A stretch of 45,034 nt of DNA, from assembly GCA_046351595.1 (NCBI GenBank), contig JAXLYE010000017.1, positions 1 to 45,034 of the forward strand. The letters run 5' to 3'. A program made the position numbers and the translations under genes. The stretch is from JAXLYE01 sp046351595 (GTDB lineage Bacteria; Myxococcota_A; Polyangia; Palsa-1104; JAEUJZ01). Positions 1 through 7,213 of this stretch are shown here, piece after piece. The notes beneath the pieces are model-generated. The model did not search any database. It saw nothing but the letters and a program-made list of their open reading frames with translations, and was not told the origin of the DNA. Position 1 is the first letter of the stretch; each line of letters begins with the position of its first letter.

Positions 1-42
1 GCCGCGCGGCCGGTGCGGTGATGCGCTTCGACACCGCGACGC
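1..42. repeat. 42-bp direct repeat, copy A
   Basis: Bases 1-42 are identical to bases 3926-3967; identity ends at base 43 (c against g). The repeat contains an in-frame ATG (21 here, 3946 in copy B) that opens the same MRFDTAT peptide. The window begins inside it, so its true left end is unknown. It could be one half of an attachment-site duplication made by the adjacent tyrosine recombinase, a gene-fragment duplication, or a contig edge caused by a repeat. Confidence 0.85.
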
Positions 43-59
43 CGGAACAAAGCGCAGCC

Positions 60-80
60 GATCCGGCAGCTTGCCGGATC
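60..80. other. 9-bp perfect hairpin upstream of the recombinase
   Basis: The arms GATCCGGCA and TGCCGGATC are perfectly complementary around a 3-nt loop. No T-run follows, so an intrinsic terminator is unlikely. Its place between the direct repeat and the recombinase gene would suit a recombinase or excisionase contact site, but that is inference. Confidence 0.4.
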
Positions 81-142
81 GACGCCGGCACCGTGAGCCC
101 TCTGGGTTCGACGTTCTCGTCGGAGAGCGGGCGGCCCTGCGA

Positions 143-163
143 GTTGCACGACGGTTGCACGGC
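143..163 (+). promoter_or_regulatory. paired GTTGCAC motif, left copy
   Basis: GTTGCAC occurs twice, four bases apart (143-149 and 154-160), so the two units are 11 bp apart, one helical turn, and the second is followed by GGC. The same arrangement with the same spacing occurs at 3877-3897. Together they look like a protein-binding site, such as a recombinase arm site or regulator site, present at both edges of the block carrying the recombinase. Confidence 0.4.
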
Positions 164-183
164 AGCGGCACCGGGCGAGCGGG

Positions 184-199
184 TATAATCGCGGTGGGG
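184..199 (+). promoter_or_regulatory. -10 box and ribosome binding site for the recombinase gene
   Basis: A perfect TATAAT lies at 184-189, unusual in DNA this GC-rich, and a purine-rich GGTGGGG (193-199) sits just before the ATG at 202. No good -35 lies at 17 bp; the nearest TTGCAC is at 155-160, with a 23-bp spacer. The leader would be very short. Confidence 0.4.
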
Positions 200-201
200 T
201 C

Positions 202-1287
202 ATGGGTTCTGTCTATCGGAAGCGGAAGCAGGGGCGCGTGCTGGGCTGGTACGTCGCGTTCGTGGACACGGACGGCAAGCGGCGGCACCTCGCGACGAAG
301 CAGACGAGCAAGGCCGCGGCGCGCGTCCTCCTGGCCGAGATCGAGGCGCGGGTGCGGCGCGGGCTCGTCGGGGTGCCGGAGCGGCGCGCGGTCCCCACGG
401 TGGCGGAGCTGGCGGAGCGCTGGCTCGCCGGGCGCTGCGGGCCCAAGGCGGACAAGCGGCGGCGCGCCGCCCGCATGTGCCTGCAGCGTGTCCTGCCTGC
501 CGTTGGTGAGCTGCCGGCCGACCGGCTGACGCGGGCGCGCGTGCAGGCGCTGATCACGGAGCTCGGCAGGCGCTACGCGGCCAACACCGTGCGCGGCACG
601 ATCGAGACGCTGGGGGCGGTGCTGGCGGCGGCCGTGGTCGAGGGCACGCTGGCGAGCAACGTCGTGCGCGGGGCGCAGCTGCCGCGGCGCGAGGTCGCAG
701 CGGAGTGGCTCAGCGCGCAGGAGGCGGCGCGGCTGCTCGAGCTGGCGGAGCAGCGCAGCGGCGAGAGCCTGCTCGCCGGCATGCACCAGGCGGCGCTGTC
801 GATGGCGATCCTGTGCGGGCTGCGCCGCGGCGAGATCTTCGGGCTGCGCTGGTGCGATGTGGAGCTGGAGGCGCGGCGGCTGCGCATCGCGCGCAGCTAC
901 CGCGGCACGCCCAAGAGCGCGAAGCCGCGCCACCTGCCGCTGCCCACCGAGCTCGTGCCGGTGCTGCGCAGCTGGCGCGAGCGCTGCCCGCACACCGACG
1001 AAGAGCTGGTCTGTCCGGTGCTCTTCCGCGGGCGCTGGGGCCTGAGCGGCGAGCGCGCGGACCATGGGCTGAAGGAGCTGCTCGCGGCCGCAGGCTGCAG
1101 GCCGCTGCGCCGCGGCTGGCACGCGCTGCGCCACAGCTTCGCCTCGCTGTTCGTGCAGTCCGGCGGCGATCTGTTCGCGCTGTCGCAGCTGTTGGGTCAC
1201 GCCGACGTGCGCGAGACGCAGATCTACGCGCACCTGTCGCCGGACTTCCTGGCCGCGGCGCGCGAGCGGCTGCGCATCCGGGGCTGA
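202..1287 (+). CDS. tyrosine recombinase / phage-type integrase
   Basis: A 361-residue site-specific recombinase of the lambda-integrase family. The N-terminal ~60 residues resemble the arm-binding AP2-like region of integrases (SVYRKRK, then a WYVAFVDTDGKR stretch), followed by a SAM-like core-binding domain (~65-160) and a catalytic domain (~165-355). All expected active-site residues are visible: Arg208 in GLRRGE, a beta-hairpin Lys near 238-241, His307 and Arg310 in HALRH, His333 in LGH and the nucleophile Tyr342 in IYAHL. Start chosen at ATG 202 because GGTGGGG lies just upstream and the N-terminus matches the family. It is intact, so it could still move the adjacent DNA; the 42-bp direct repeat and paired GTTGCAC motifs nearby are candidate sites. 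No phage structural or conjugation genes are near, so any element would be very small. Confidence 0.93.
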   Translation: MGSVYRKRKQGRVLGWYVAFVDTDGKRRHLATKQTSKAAARVLLAEIEARVRRGLVGVPERRAVPTVAELAERWLAGRCGPKADKRRRAARMCLQRVLPAVGELPADRLTRARVQALITELGRRYAANTVRGTIETLGAVLAAAVVEGTLASNVVRGAQLPRREVAAEWLSAQEAARLLELAEQRSGESLLAGMHQAALSMAILCGLRRGEIFGLRWCDVELEARRLRIARSYRGTPKSAKPRHLPLPTELVPVLRSWRERCPHTDEELVCPVLFRGRWGLSGERADHGLKELLAAAGCRPLRRGWHALRHSFASLFVQSGGDLFALSQLLGHADVRETQIYAHLSPDFLAAARERLRIRG

Positions 1288-1296
1288 GGCGGGCCG

Positions 1297-2301
1297 TCAG
1301 CGCGCGGCAGGCAGCGCCGTGAGCGCGTCGACGTAGTGGCCGAGCGCGTAGTCCAGCCAGCGCCGGTACGCGGCGTCGCGGCTGATGTACCCGAGGTGGC
1401 CGCCGTATCGCTCGAGGTGCAGGCGGACGCCGGGCCCGAGCTGCGCCGTCTTGAGGTCGCGCGCGTCGATGAACGGATCGTCCTCGGCGTGCAGGATCAC
1501 GGTCGGCGTGGTGATGCGCGACAGCACCGGCCGGGCGCTGCAGCGCGCGTAGTAGTCGTGGCGGTCGCTGAAGCCGGCGGCCGGCGCCGTGTACACGTCG
1601 TCGAACTCGGCGAGCGTCATCCGCGTGTGCACCGGGTAGCGCCCGGCCGGGATCAGCCCGTCGAGCTCGCGCTCGCGCACGGACCGCACGCAGCTGCGCA
1701 CGAAGAACGCGTTGAACAGGCGGTGCCGCGGGTGCGAGATGAGCTCGGAGCAGCGCGCCAGGTCGACGGGCGGGTTCACCGCGATGGCGAGATCGGGCTT
1801 GGCGTGCGGGCCGCCGTGGCCGTCGCCGAGGTTGAGGAGCAGGGCGTTGGCGCTCAGCGAGAAGCCGATCGCCAGGATCCGGGCCGTGGGTCGCAGCTCG
1901 CGGGCGTGCGCGAAGACGGCGCCGAGATCCGCCGCGACGCCGCTGTGGTACGTGCCGCGCGCGAGCCCGCGCCCGCTGCCGCAGCCGCGGTGGTTGACGG
2001 TCCACACCTCGAGGTCGCGCGCGCAGCACAGCTCCGTCACCCGGCGCACGTAGGGCCGCTTGTCGTGCCCGCCGAGCCCGTGGAAGACGCAGACCAGGAC
2101 GTCCCGCTTGCCCGCGAAGCCGCGCACGTGCAGCCGATCGCCGTCGGCGAGAAGGACCTCGTGGGCGCTGGCCGGTCGCTCGGGCAGCGCCGTCGGCCAG
2201 AAGTTGCCGAGCAGGGTCTGCGCGTGACCGCTCGTGGCCCAGCGCGGGGGCCGACACGGCACGCTCGGGAGCGGGAGATCTTCAAGGCTTGTTGGCGTCA
2301 T
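1297..2301 (-). CDS. YheT-family alpha/beta hydrolase
   Basis: A 334-residue cytoplasmic hydrolase of the YheT/UPF0017 branch of the alpha/beta-hydrolase fold. N-terminal GHAQTL matches the conserved opening of this family, followed by an oxyanion-hole HGLGG (~74-78) and NHRGCG (~103-108). The likely nucleophile is Ser148 in GFSLSAN, with Asp274 or Asp275 in HAEDDPF and His302 in GGHLGY completing the triad. Length fits the family (~320-340). Members act on esters, but the natural substrate is generally unknown. It converges with the recombinase gene with 9 bp between the stops, and lies downstream of the CNNM gene on the same strand (94-bp gap). Confidence 0.88.
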   Translation of the reverse strand: MTPTSLEDLPLPSVPCRPPRWATSGHAQTLLGNFWPTALPERPASAHEVLLADGDRLHVRGFAGKRDVLVCVFHGLGGHDKRPYVRRVTELCCARDLEVWTVNHRGCGSGRGLARGTYHSGVAADLGAVFAHARELRPTARILAIGFSLSANALLLNLGDGHGGPHAKPDLAIAVNPPVDLARCSELISHPRHRLFNAFFVRSCVRSVRERELDGLIPAGRYPVHTRMTLAEFDDVYTAPAAGFSDRHDYYARCSARPVLSRITTPTVILHAEDDPFIDARDLKTAQLGPGVRLHLERYGGHLGYISRDAAYRRWLDYALGHYVDALTALPAAR

Positions 2302-2394
2302 CCGGGGATCGTCCTCGGCAGCGTCTCGTTCGGGACCGCGCAGCTGCGGGCGGGGCGCTGTGCCCGACCATCTCAGTCAACATCCGAGCGCGCG

Positions 2395-3735
2395 CTACGC
2401 CTCGGGCTCGGCCGGCGGCGGCGGCGGCGGCAGCTGGCGCAGCATCAGGCGGCGCACGCGGTAGTGCTCGACCTTGAGCACCTCGGCCTCGTGCGAGCTG
2501 CCGATGCGGATCTTGTCGCCGGGCTTGGGCGGGTGCTCGAGCACCGCGAAGACATAGCCGCCGAGCGTGTCGATGCCGCCGATCTCCTCGTAGTCGCGGA
2601 ACTCGAACAGCCGCAGCGCATCCGGCAGCGAGAGCGCGCCGTCGACCTCGACGGAGCCGTCGGGCCGGTTGACGACCTCCTGCGCGTGCGGCTCGTCCTG
2701 CTCGTCCTCGATCGGGCCGACCAGCGCCTCCATCACGTCCTCCAGCGACGCCATGCCGACGAAGTTGGCGTACTCGTCGAGGACGAAGGCGACGTGCACG
2801 CGCCGCCGCTGCATCAGCCGCCGCAGCCGATCGAGCGACATGGTTTCAGGGATGAAGATGGGCTCGCGCACGAGCTGCCGCAGCGAGCTCGAAGTGCGCA
2901 CGCCCGCGACGTGCGCGAACAGATCCTTGGCCAGCACGAACCCGAGCAGGCGATCGCGCCCCTGCGCCTGCGAGATCACCGGGAAGCGGGAGTACGCGCT
3001 CTCGGCGGTGATGCGCACCGCCTGGTCGATCCCGGTCTCGATGTTTAGCGTGACGAGCTCGGGGCGCGGCGTCATCACCGTGCGCACCGGGCGGCTGCGG
3101 AAGTCGAGCGCGTGATCCATGAGGACGGCGGTGCTCTCGTCGAGCACGCCGTGCGCGTGGCTGGCGGCGAGGACCAGCTTCAGCTCGGCGGCGCTGTGCG
3201 CCTCGGCGGACTCGGTCGCGGCGCGCAGCCCGAACACCCGCAGCACCAGGCGCGCGCTGGTGTTGAGCACCCAGATGAGCGGGTAGAACAGGACGTAGAA
3301 CAGGTGCAGCGGCCGGGCCGACCACAGCGCGGTCCACTCGGCCTTCTGGATCGCCAGCGACTTCGGGGCGAGCTCGCCGAGCACGGTGTGCAGGAACGTG
3401 ATGAGGATGAAGGCGAGCACGGACGCGAGGGTGTGCACGGCCGCGGCGCTCAGCAGCTTGCCGAGCGCGAGCTCGATGAGATCCGCGAAGGCGCGCTCGC
3501 CGACCCAGCCCAGCGCCAGCGAGGCCAGCGTCACGCCGAGCTGGTTGGCCGAGAGGTAGGCGTCCAGGTTCTGCGCGATCTTTAGCGCGGTCCGGGCCCG
3601 CCCGCTGGTCTTGGCCAGCGCCTCGAGCTGGGTGCGGCGGACCTTGACGATGGCGAACTCGGAGGCCACGAAGAAGGCATTGGCCAGCACCAGAAGGGCG
3701 CTGCCGCCGAGTGCCCACAGGGTCATGCGATCCAT
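2395..3735 (-). CDS. CNNM/HlyC/CorC-type membrane protein (DUF21-CBS-CorC_HlyC)
   Basis: A 446-residue inner-membrane protein of the hemolysin C/CNNM family, whose members are implicated in Mg2+ or Co2+ export. The N-terminal ~190 residues form the DUF21 domain, opening with a membrane helix containing the family signature NAFFVASEFAIVKVR. A pair of CBS domains (~205-335, including MTPRPELVTL and HVAFVLDEY) is followed by the C-terminal transporter-associated CorC_HlyC domain (~350-435). A Pro-rich stretch ends the protein. The start at 3735 gives MDRMT directly before the first helix. Length and domain order are normal. The promoter side faces the 10-bp tandem repeat at 3791-3870. Confidence 0.93.
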   Translation of the reverse strand: MDRMTLWALGGSALLVLANAFFVASEFAIVKVRRTQLEALAKTSGRARTALKIAQNLDAYLSANQLGVTLASLALGWVGERAFADLIELALGKLLSAAAVHTLASVLAFILITFLHTVLGELAPKSLAIQKAEWTALWSARPLHLFYVLFYPLIWVLNTSARLVLRVFGLRAATESAEAHSAAELKLVLAASHAHGVLDESTAVLMDHALDFRSRPVRTVMTPRPELVTLNIETGIDQAVRITAESAYSRFPVISQAQGRDRLLGFVLAKDLFAHVAGVRTSSSLRQLVREPIFIPETMSLDRLRRLMQRRRVHVAFVLDEYANFVGMASLEDVMEALVGPIEDEQDEPHAQEVVNRPDGSVEVDGALSLPDALRLFEFRDYEEIGGIDTLGGYVFAVLEHPPKPGDKIRIGSSHEAEVLKVEHYRVRRLMLRQLPPPPPPAEPEA

Positions 3736-3790
3736 GCGCCGAGCTTAGCGCACGGATCGGAGAATGGCGGGCGCGGAGCAGCGGACCCGA

Positions 3791-3870
3791 TGCTCGGGCC
3801 GGCTCGGGCCAAATTGAGCCAAATTGAGCCAAATTGAGCCGAATCGGGCCGGTTCGGGCCGGTTCGGGCC
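3791..3870. repeat. eight-unit 10-bp tandem repeat
   Basis: Eight consecutive 10-bp units run without gaps: TGCTCGGGCC, GGCTCGGGCC, AAATTGAGCC three times, GAATCGGGCC and GGTTCGGGCC twice. The core TYGRGCC is invariant in register; the first three bases vary between blocks. It lies between the divergent CNNM and PEGA genes. The period is close to one helical turn, so it could act as a bending or cooperative binding array, or simply be a slippage-prone minisatellite. Confidence 0.9.
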
Positions 3871-3876
3871 GGCCGG

Positions 3877-3897
3877 GTTGCACCGGCGTTGCACGGC
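3877..3897 (+). promoter_or_regulatory. paired GTTGCAC motif, right copy
   Basis: GTTGCAC at 3877-3883 and 3888-3894 with four bases between, followed by GGC, exactly as in the left copy at 143-163. It directly follows the 10-bp tandem repeat and precedes the start of the PEGA gene by about 50 bp. Confidence 0.4.
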
Positions 3898-3925
3898 TCC
3901 GGCTGGTGCGGCGGGCAGCGACGAG

Positions 3926-3967
3926 GCCGCGCGGCCGGTGCGGTGATGCGCTTCGACACCGCGACGC
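3926..3967. repeat. 42-bp direct repeat, copy B
   Basis: Identical to bases 1-42. It spans the start of the PEGA-domain gene (ATG at 3946) and encodes its first seven residues, so any recombination at this site leaves the start codon intact. Confidence 0.85.
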
Positions 3968-5025
3968 GCGCCGTGGTCGTCTCGTTCCCGCCGTCGGTGA
4001 TCGTGCTGCCGGGGCTCGGCTCGCTGCCCCAGGAGGCGGTGCTGCGCATCGAGCTCCTCGTCGAGCAGGCGACGCAGCGCGCGGGCCTGTCGCTGTTCAG
4101 CCTCGACGCGGCGCGCGCGGCCGCGCCCGAGCAGCGGGACTGCGCGCTGACGAGCGAGCGCTGTCGGGTCGAGATGGCGCGGCGCAACCAGGCCGAGTAC
4201 GTCCTGCTCCTGTCCGCGCAGGGGCCGCAGGCGGGCCCGCGCCCCGGCACGGCGGCAGCGGCAGCGACGCCGGTACCGGCGGGCGCACCGGCACCGGCGC
4301 CGGCGCCGCGGCTCGACGGCGTGCGCCTGACGATGGCGCTGCTCGACGCCGAGGTCGGCGAGGACGCGGCGCGGCGCGAGGTGAGCTGCGAGAGCTGCGG
4401 CGTGCCCGAGCTGATGGCGCAGCTCGGCGGCGCGCTCGATCGCCTGCTGGCCGAGAGCATCGCGCGGCCCCGCGGCGTGCTCCGCGTCGAGTCCGAGCCG
4501 CCGAGCGCCGAGGCCCGCATCGGCTCGCGACCGCCGCGGCGCACGCCGTTCGAGCAGACGCTGTTCGCCGGGAGCTACGTCGTCACGCTGCGCCAGCTCG
4601 GCTACAACGACAGCCACAAGAGCGCGCAGGTCAGCGACGGGCAGACCACGGTCTTGAGGGTCCCGCTCGAGAGCCCGGATCCCGGCCCCGAGCCGCCCCC
4701 CAGCCAGCCCGTGCGCGCGCCCGAGCTGCGCCGCCCGCTGTGGCGCATCGCTGCCGGCTCGGCGGCCATCGGGGTCGGCGCGCTGCTCGCCGGCTTCGGC
4801 GCCTCGGCGCTGGCGATCGACGGCACGTGCGTCGAGCCGGCGGTGGCGCCGGCGCTCACCTGCCGCGACCTGTTCGATACCCGCGGCCAGGGCATCGGGC
4901 TGCTGACCTCCGGCCTGCTGGTGGCCGCGGGCGGCGCCGTGCTGCTGGCGCTGCCGCCGTCACGCGGCAAGACCGCCGCGGTCGCGCTGCGGCCGGGCGG
5001 CGCGGTCCTGTCACTGTCGTTCTGA
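3946..5025 (+). CDS. PEGA-domain protein with C-terminal membrane helices
   Basis: A 359-residue protein typical of Myxococcota. Residues ~1-90 form an alpha/beta-looking region (RAVVVSFPPS onward), followed by an Ala/Pro/Gly-rich linker (~95-120), a second folded part, and a PEGA-type surface-layer repeat near 180-240 (GVLRVESEPPSAEARIG onward). Two hydrophobic helices near the C-terminus flank a Cys-containing loop. ATG 3946 is chosen; the frame is open back to a stop at 3835, but upstream codons encode no signal peptide. This is odd, because PEGA proteins usually act outside the cytoplasm: either the C-terminal helices anchor it, or the original signal-peptide end was lost at the 42-bp repeat that covers this start. 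Function unknown. Confidence 0.75.
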   Translation: MRFDTATRAVVVSFPPSVIVLPGLGSLPQEAVLRIELLVEQATQRAGLSLFSLDAARAAAPEQRDCALTSERCRVEMARRNQAEYVLLLSAQGPQAGPRPGTAAAAATPVPAGAPAPAPAPRLDGVRLTMALLDAEVGEDAARREVSCESCGVPELMAQLGGALDRLLAESIARPRGVLRVESEPPSAEARIGSRPPRRTPFEQTLFAGSYVVTLRQLGYNDSHKSAQVSDGQTTVLRVPLESPDPGPEPPPSQPVRAPELRRPLWRIAAGSAAIGVGALLAGFGASALAIDGTCVEPAVAPALTCRDLFDTRGQGIGLLTSGLLVAAGGAVLLALPPSRGKTAAVALRPGGAVLSLSF

Positions 5026-5030
5026 TCTGA

Positions 5031-5146
5031 CTCATACACAGGGCACCGGACTTTGTCCGGTGAGAAACCCCGCGCGGGAAGCGCGCGGCGGGGGGAGGCG
5101 CCCCTACGGCCTGGCAGGGGGCACGGGTAAGTACCCCATGTATCAG
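5031..5146. repeat. ~115-bp inverted-end repeat, copy 1
   Basis: It shares an imperfect but clear alignment with 6289-6403: both contain CCCGCGCGGGA followed by GCGCGCGG, then CGCCCCTACGG and CTGGCAGGGGGCACGGG at the same spacing. Its right end, read in reverse, begins CTGATACATGGGGTAC, close to the left end of the other copy (CTGATACAGGGGGTAC). This copy also holds a perfect hairpin, CACCGGAC-TTT-GTCCGGTG (5044-5062). It fills the gap between the convergent PEGA and cupin genes. A MITE-like element, REP-like sequence or bidirectional terminator are all possible. Confidence 0.7.
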
Positions 5147-5169
5147 AGGGGCACCTGCCTGGCCCCCTC

Positions 5170-5673
5170 CTAGCGGCGGCTGTCCAGGCGCCGGCCGGCG
5201 GTGAAGCGCTGCTCGGGGCCGGGCCCGACGTAGATCTGCACGAGCTCGGCCTGCTCGATGGCGGGCGGCACCGAACCGGCGTGCTTCTGGCCGGCGGGGA
5301 TGCGCACCGCGTCGCCCGCCTTGAGCACGATCGCCCGGGCCTCGATGTGCACGACGATCTCGCCGCGCACGACGTACAGGAGCTCGGCGCTGTGCTCGTG
5401 CACGTGCTCGGGCACCTGGGCGCCGCCGCGCAGCACCAGCCGGCTGAGCGCGGCCTCGGGGCTGCCCGTGCCGGGGTTTAGCAGGAGCGTGGCCTGGCCC
5501 TTGCCCGCGGCGATCTCATAGGTCGGCGCGCTCGCGCTCGCGCCCGCGACTGGGACCAGTGCCCCGGGCGAGGGGGTCGCGCGCGCCGAAAGCAGCGCGA
5601 GGGCGCTGGCGACTCCGACGGCGCCCGCCGCCAGCCGCCCTAAAGAAGCGGTTCGTACCGACCGTCCGTTCAT
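5170..5673 (-). CDS. secreted cupin-domain protein
   Basis: A 167-residue single-domain cupin with an N-terminal signal peptide or membrane anchor (RLAAGAVGVASALALLSARA). Both cupin motifs are canonical: motif 1 around HVHEHSAE gives the His/His/Glu metal ligands with the following Gly at the expected distance, and motif 2 around KAGDAVRIPAGQKH supplies the last His. It probably binds a divalent metal in the periplasm; no enzyme activity can be named. ATG 5673 is chosen because it begins a plausible export signal, while the longer open frame upstream reads through an 11-bp tandem repeat. It converges with the PEGA gene across repeat copy 1. Confidence 0.8.
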   Translation of the reverse strand: MNGRSVRTASLGRLAAGAVGVASALALLSARATPSPGALVPVAGASASAPTYEIAAGKGQATLLLNPGTGSPEAALSRLVLRGGAQVPEHVHEHSAELLYVVRGEIVVHIEARAIVLKAGDAVRIPAGQKHAGSVPPAIEQAELVQIYVGPGPEQRFTAGRRLDSRR

Positions 5674-5810
5674 GCGCGCAGGATAGCGCGGGGCACGGCC
5701 GCGGCATGCGCCGATGAGGCGCCCTGCCCTCGCGGTCGTCCTGCGCCGCGCTTGCCCTGTGGCAATCCGCCGCGGCACAATGCCTGCCCTGGCCGCGCTG
5801 CGCGCCGGCC

Positions 5811-5854
5811 GCTGTCGCTGGTCCGTCGCTGGTCCGTCGCTGGTCTGTCGCTGA
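5811..5854. repeat. four-unit 11-bp tandem repeat
   Basis: Four 11-bp units: GCTGTCGCTGG, TCCGTCGCTGG twice, and TCTGTCGCTGA. It lies in the 280-bp gap between the divergent cupin gene (start 5673) and the small membrane protein (start 5954), about 100 bp before the latter. The one-turn period and promoter position fit a binding array, but a minisatellite is equally possible. Confidence 0.8.
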
Positions 5855-5953
5855 TCCGGCGGTGCGGCGCAGGGCACGCGCCTTGCGTATCATCACAAAA
5901 GGCAATCAGCCCAGGCCAGCCCCAACCCGAACGCCAGCCCAGACCGAGGACCC

Positions 5954-6292
5954 ATGCGAACGCCGCCGCCCACCACCCGCCCGTCCCTCCCTGCGTCGCG
6001 TCGGGGCCGCCGGCTCCGCGCGCTGGCCGCCGCGAGCCTGGCGCTGTCGGCGGCGCTCGCCCCCGTCGCCGCGCACGCCGAGACGCGCGACCCCGGCGAG
6101 ATCGGCCACGCCATCGTCTTCTTCGGCACGTTCCTGCTGCTGTTCCTGGGCAGCCTGGCGCTGGCGGTGTGGATGATCATCGCCCGCCTGCGCGGCGCAG
6201 CGACGCCGACAGACGAGGCGCCGGTCCCCACGCCCGACCTCGATCGCCTGTGGTTCCCGGCCAAGCCGGGCAAGCGCCCGCGCAGCTCCTGA
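5954..6292 (+). CDS. small single-span membrane protein with signal peptide
   Basis: A 112-residue protein. Residues ~20-47 form a cleavable signal (Arg-rich n-region, Ala/Leu core, AHA-E cleavage site). After a short ETRDPGEIGH stretch comes one strong transmembrane helix (~50-75, VFFGTFLLLFLGSLALAV), then a polar Pro-rich cytoplasmic tail. No family is recognised; the layout resembles small subunits of membrane complexes. The stop codon lies inside repeat copy 2. Upstream GAGGACCC is a weak ribosome binding site. Confidence 0.65.
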   Translation: MRTPPPTTRPSLPASRRGRRLRALAAASLALSAALAPVAAHAETRDPGEIGHAIVFFGTFLLLFLGSLALAVWMIIARLRGAATPTDEAPVPTPDLDRLWFPAKPGKRPRSS

Positions 6293-6403
6293 TACAGGGG
6301 GTACCTTCCGTACTTGTCCGATCCGCAACCCGCGCGGGACGCGCGCGGCATGGGAGAGACGCCCCTACGGACTGGCAGGGGGCACGGGAAGGTGCCCCTG
6401 TAG
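6289..6403. repeat. ~115-bp inverted-end repeat, copy 2
   Basis: Second copy of the repeat at 5031-5146, nearly the same length. Its ends form a terminal inverted repeat: TACAGGGGGTACCTTCC (6293-6309) pairs with GGAAGGTGCCCCTGTA (6387-6402) with one gap and one mismatch. The internal CCGCGCG/CGCGCGG hairpin and the CGCCCCTACGG and CTGGCAGGGGGCACGGG blocks are conserved with copy 1. Like copy 1 it separates two convergent genes, and its first bases contain the stop codon of the membrane-protein gene. Confidence 0.75.
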
Positions 6404-6415
6404 ACGAAGATCGCC

Positions 6416-6619
6416 TCAGCGATACCGGCCGGAGCGGATCGCATCGATCAGGGCCGCATCCGGCGAGCTGGTCCAGCGCGGACCATGGCGTTCCGCGTGC
6501 GCGGCCTGATCCCGCAGATCGCTCAGCCGATCGCGCTCGCTGCCCAGCAGGCGATCCATTCCCACGGCGCGCAGCGCGGCCGATTCCAGGGACTCGATCT
6601 CAAAGGTGTTTCTGCGCAT
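6416..6619 (-). CDS. small hypothetical protein (67 aa)
   Basis: A 67-residue soluble, charged protein of balanced composition with no recognised domain. Support is indirect: its stop falls 13 bp after repeat copy 2, mirroring how the cupin gene ends beside copy 1. There is no clear Shine-Dalgarno; the leader instead contains a GGGCA/TGCCC hairpin immediately before the ATG. It could be an accidental open frame. Confidence 0.4.
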   Translation of the reverse strand: MRRNTFEIESLESAALRAVGMDRLLGSERDRLSDLRDQAAHAERHGPRWTSSPDAALIDAIRSGRYR

Positions 6620-7213
6620 GGGCAGAAGTCTTGCCCAGGGACGGCTGTGTGTCCGTCTCTATTTTCCCTAGATTCGGAATCAGGAATCTCCTTAATAAAC
6701 GCCCCGATAGGAGGAGTGCGGCAGCCGTCCGTGCTCGGCAGCTGAGGCGTCGGTACAGTTCGGCCTCCTAGTGTCGCCCCTTCTGCTGCAGCGCGTCCGG
6801 CCTTCTGCGCAGCGCTTCCGAGTCCTCCCAGAGACGGAATCCCGGAGCAGAGGAGCGCGCCCTGAGCGCCACAGCAAGCGCAGGTGGCGGAGGAAATCGA
6901 GGTAACGCAGCTTTCCGAAGCCGCCCAAACCGGGCGCATCAGCGACGATAAATCCGCCCTGTACGGATCCGTACACTCTCCCCGATCCCGATCGCAACAG
7001 GAGCCGCGAAGCGGAGCGGATGCAGCGCTCGAAAGGACCTTCCCAGAATCCGGTTCGGTGATTCCCAGAGTACCGCTTGCGGTGTATGGGATGAGCGGAA
7101 GGATTGCTTCCCGGAGTGTTTTCGGGCGACGATAAAAGCGCCCGACTATCGTCCTCGCAGCGAGAGGCAGGGCAGAAATTTTCTACAGCCAGCCTATCAG
7201 CGAAAGGATCGGC
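6620..7213. other. 594-bp gene-free region with palindromes
   Basis: No convincing gene on either strand; the open frames have poor composition. GC is lower than in the neighbours. It contains GATTC-G-GAATC (6671-6681), a perfect 16-bp palindrome TGTACGGATCCGTACA (6960-6975), and GCGACGATAAA twice (6942 and 7126), each followed by a GCCC a few bases on. It serves as the upstream region of both the 67-aa frame (minus) and the secreted protein at 7214 (plus), so long regulatory sequences or an unseen small RNA are possible. Confidence 0.5.

Larger units (their letters stand above)
3..188 (+). pseudogene. partial open frame sharing its start with the PEGA gene
   Basis: This frame is open from the left edge to a TAA at 186-188. 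Its first part, GRAAGAV-MRFDTAT, is the same in-frame peptide found at the beginning of the PEGA-domain gene at 3946. It then diverges into a short Ser/Cys-containing tail with no motif I recognise. It may be a remnant of a second copy of that gene, cut off by the rearrangement that placed the recombinase here, or the end of an unrelated gene. Nothing shows that it is translated. Confidence 0.25.

Noticed and set aside
60..80. Hairpin as a transcription terminator
   Set aside because: There is no T-run after either arm, and no complete gene ends there.
1..3967. Definite integrative element with attL/attR
   Set aside because: The left repeat is cut by the window edge, the motif order differs at the two ends and no tRNA or other usual target is present, so only a candidate is reported.
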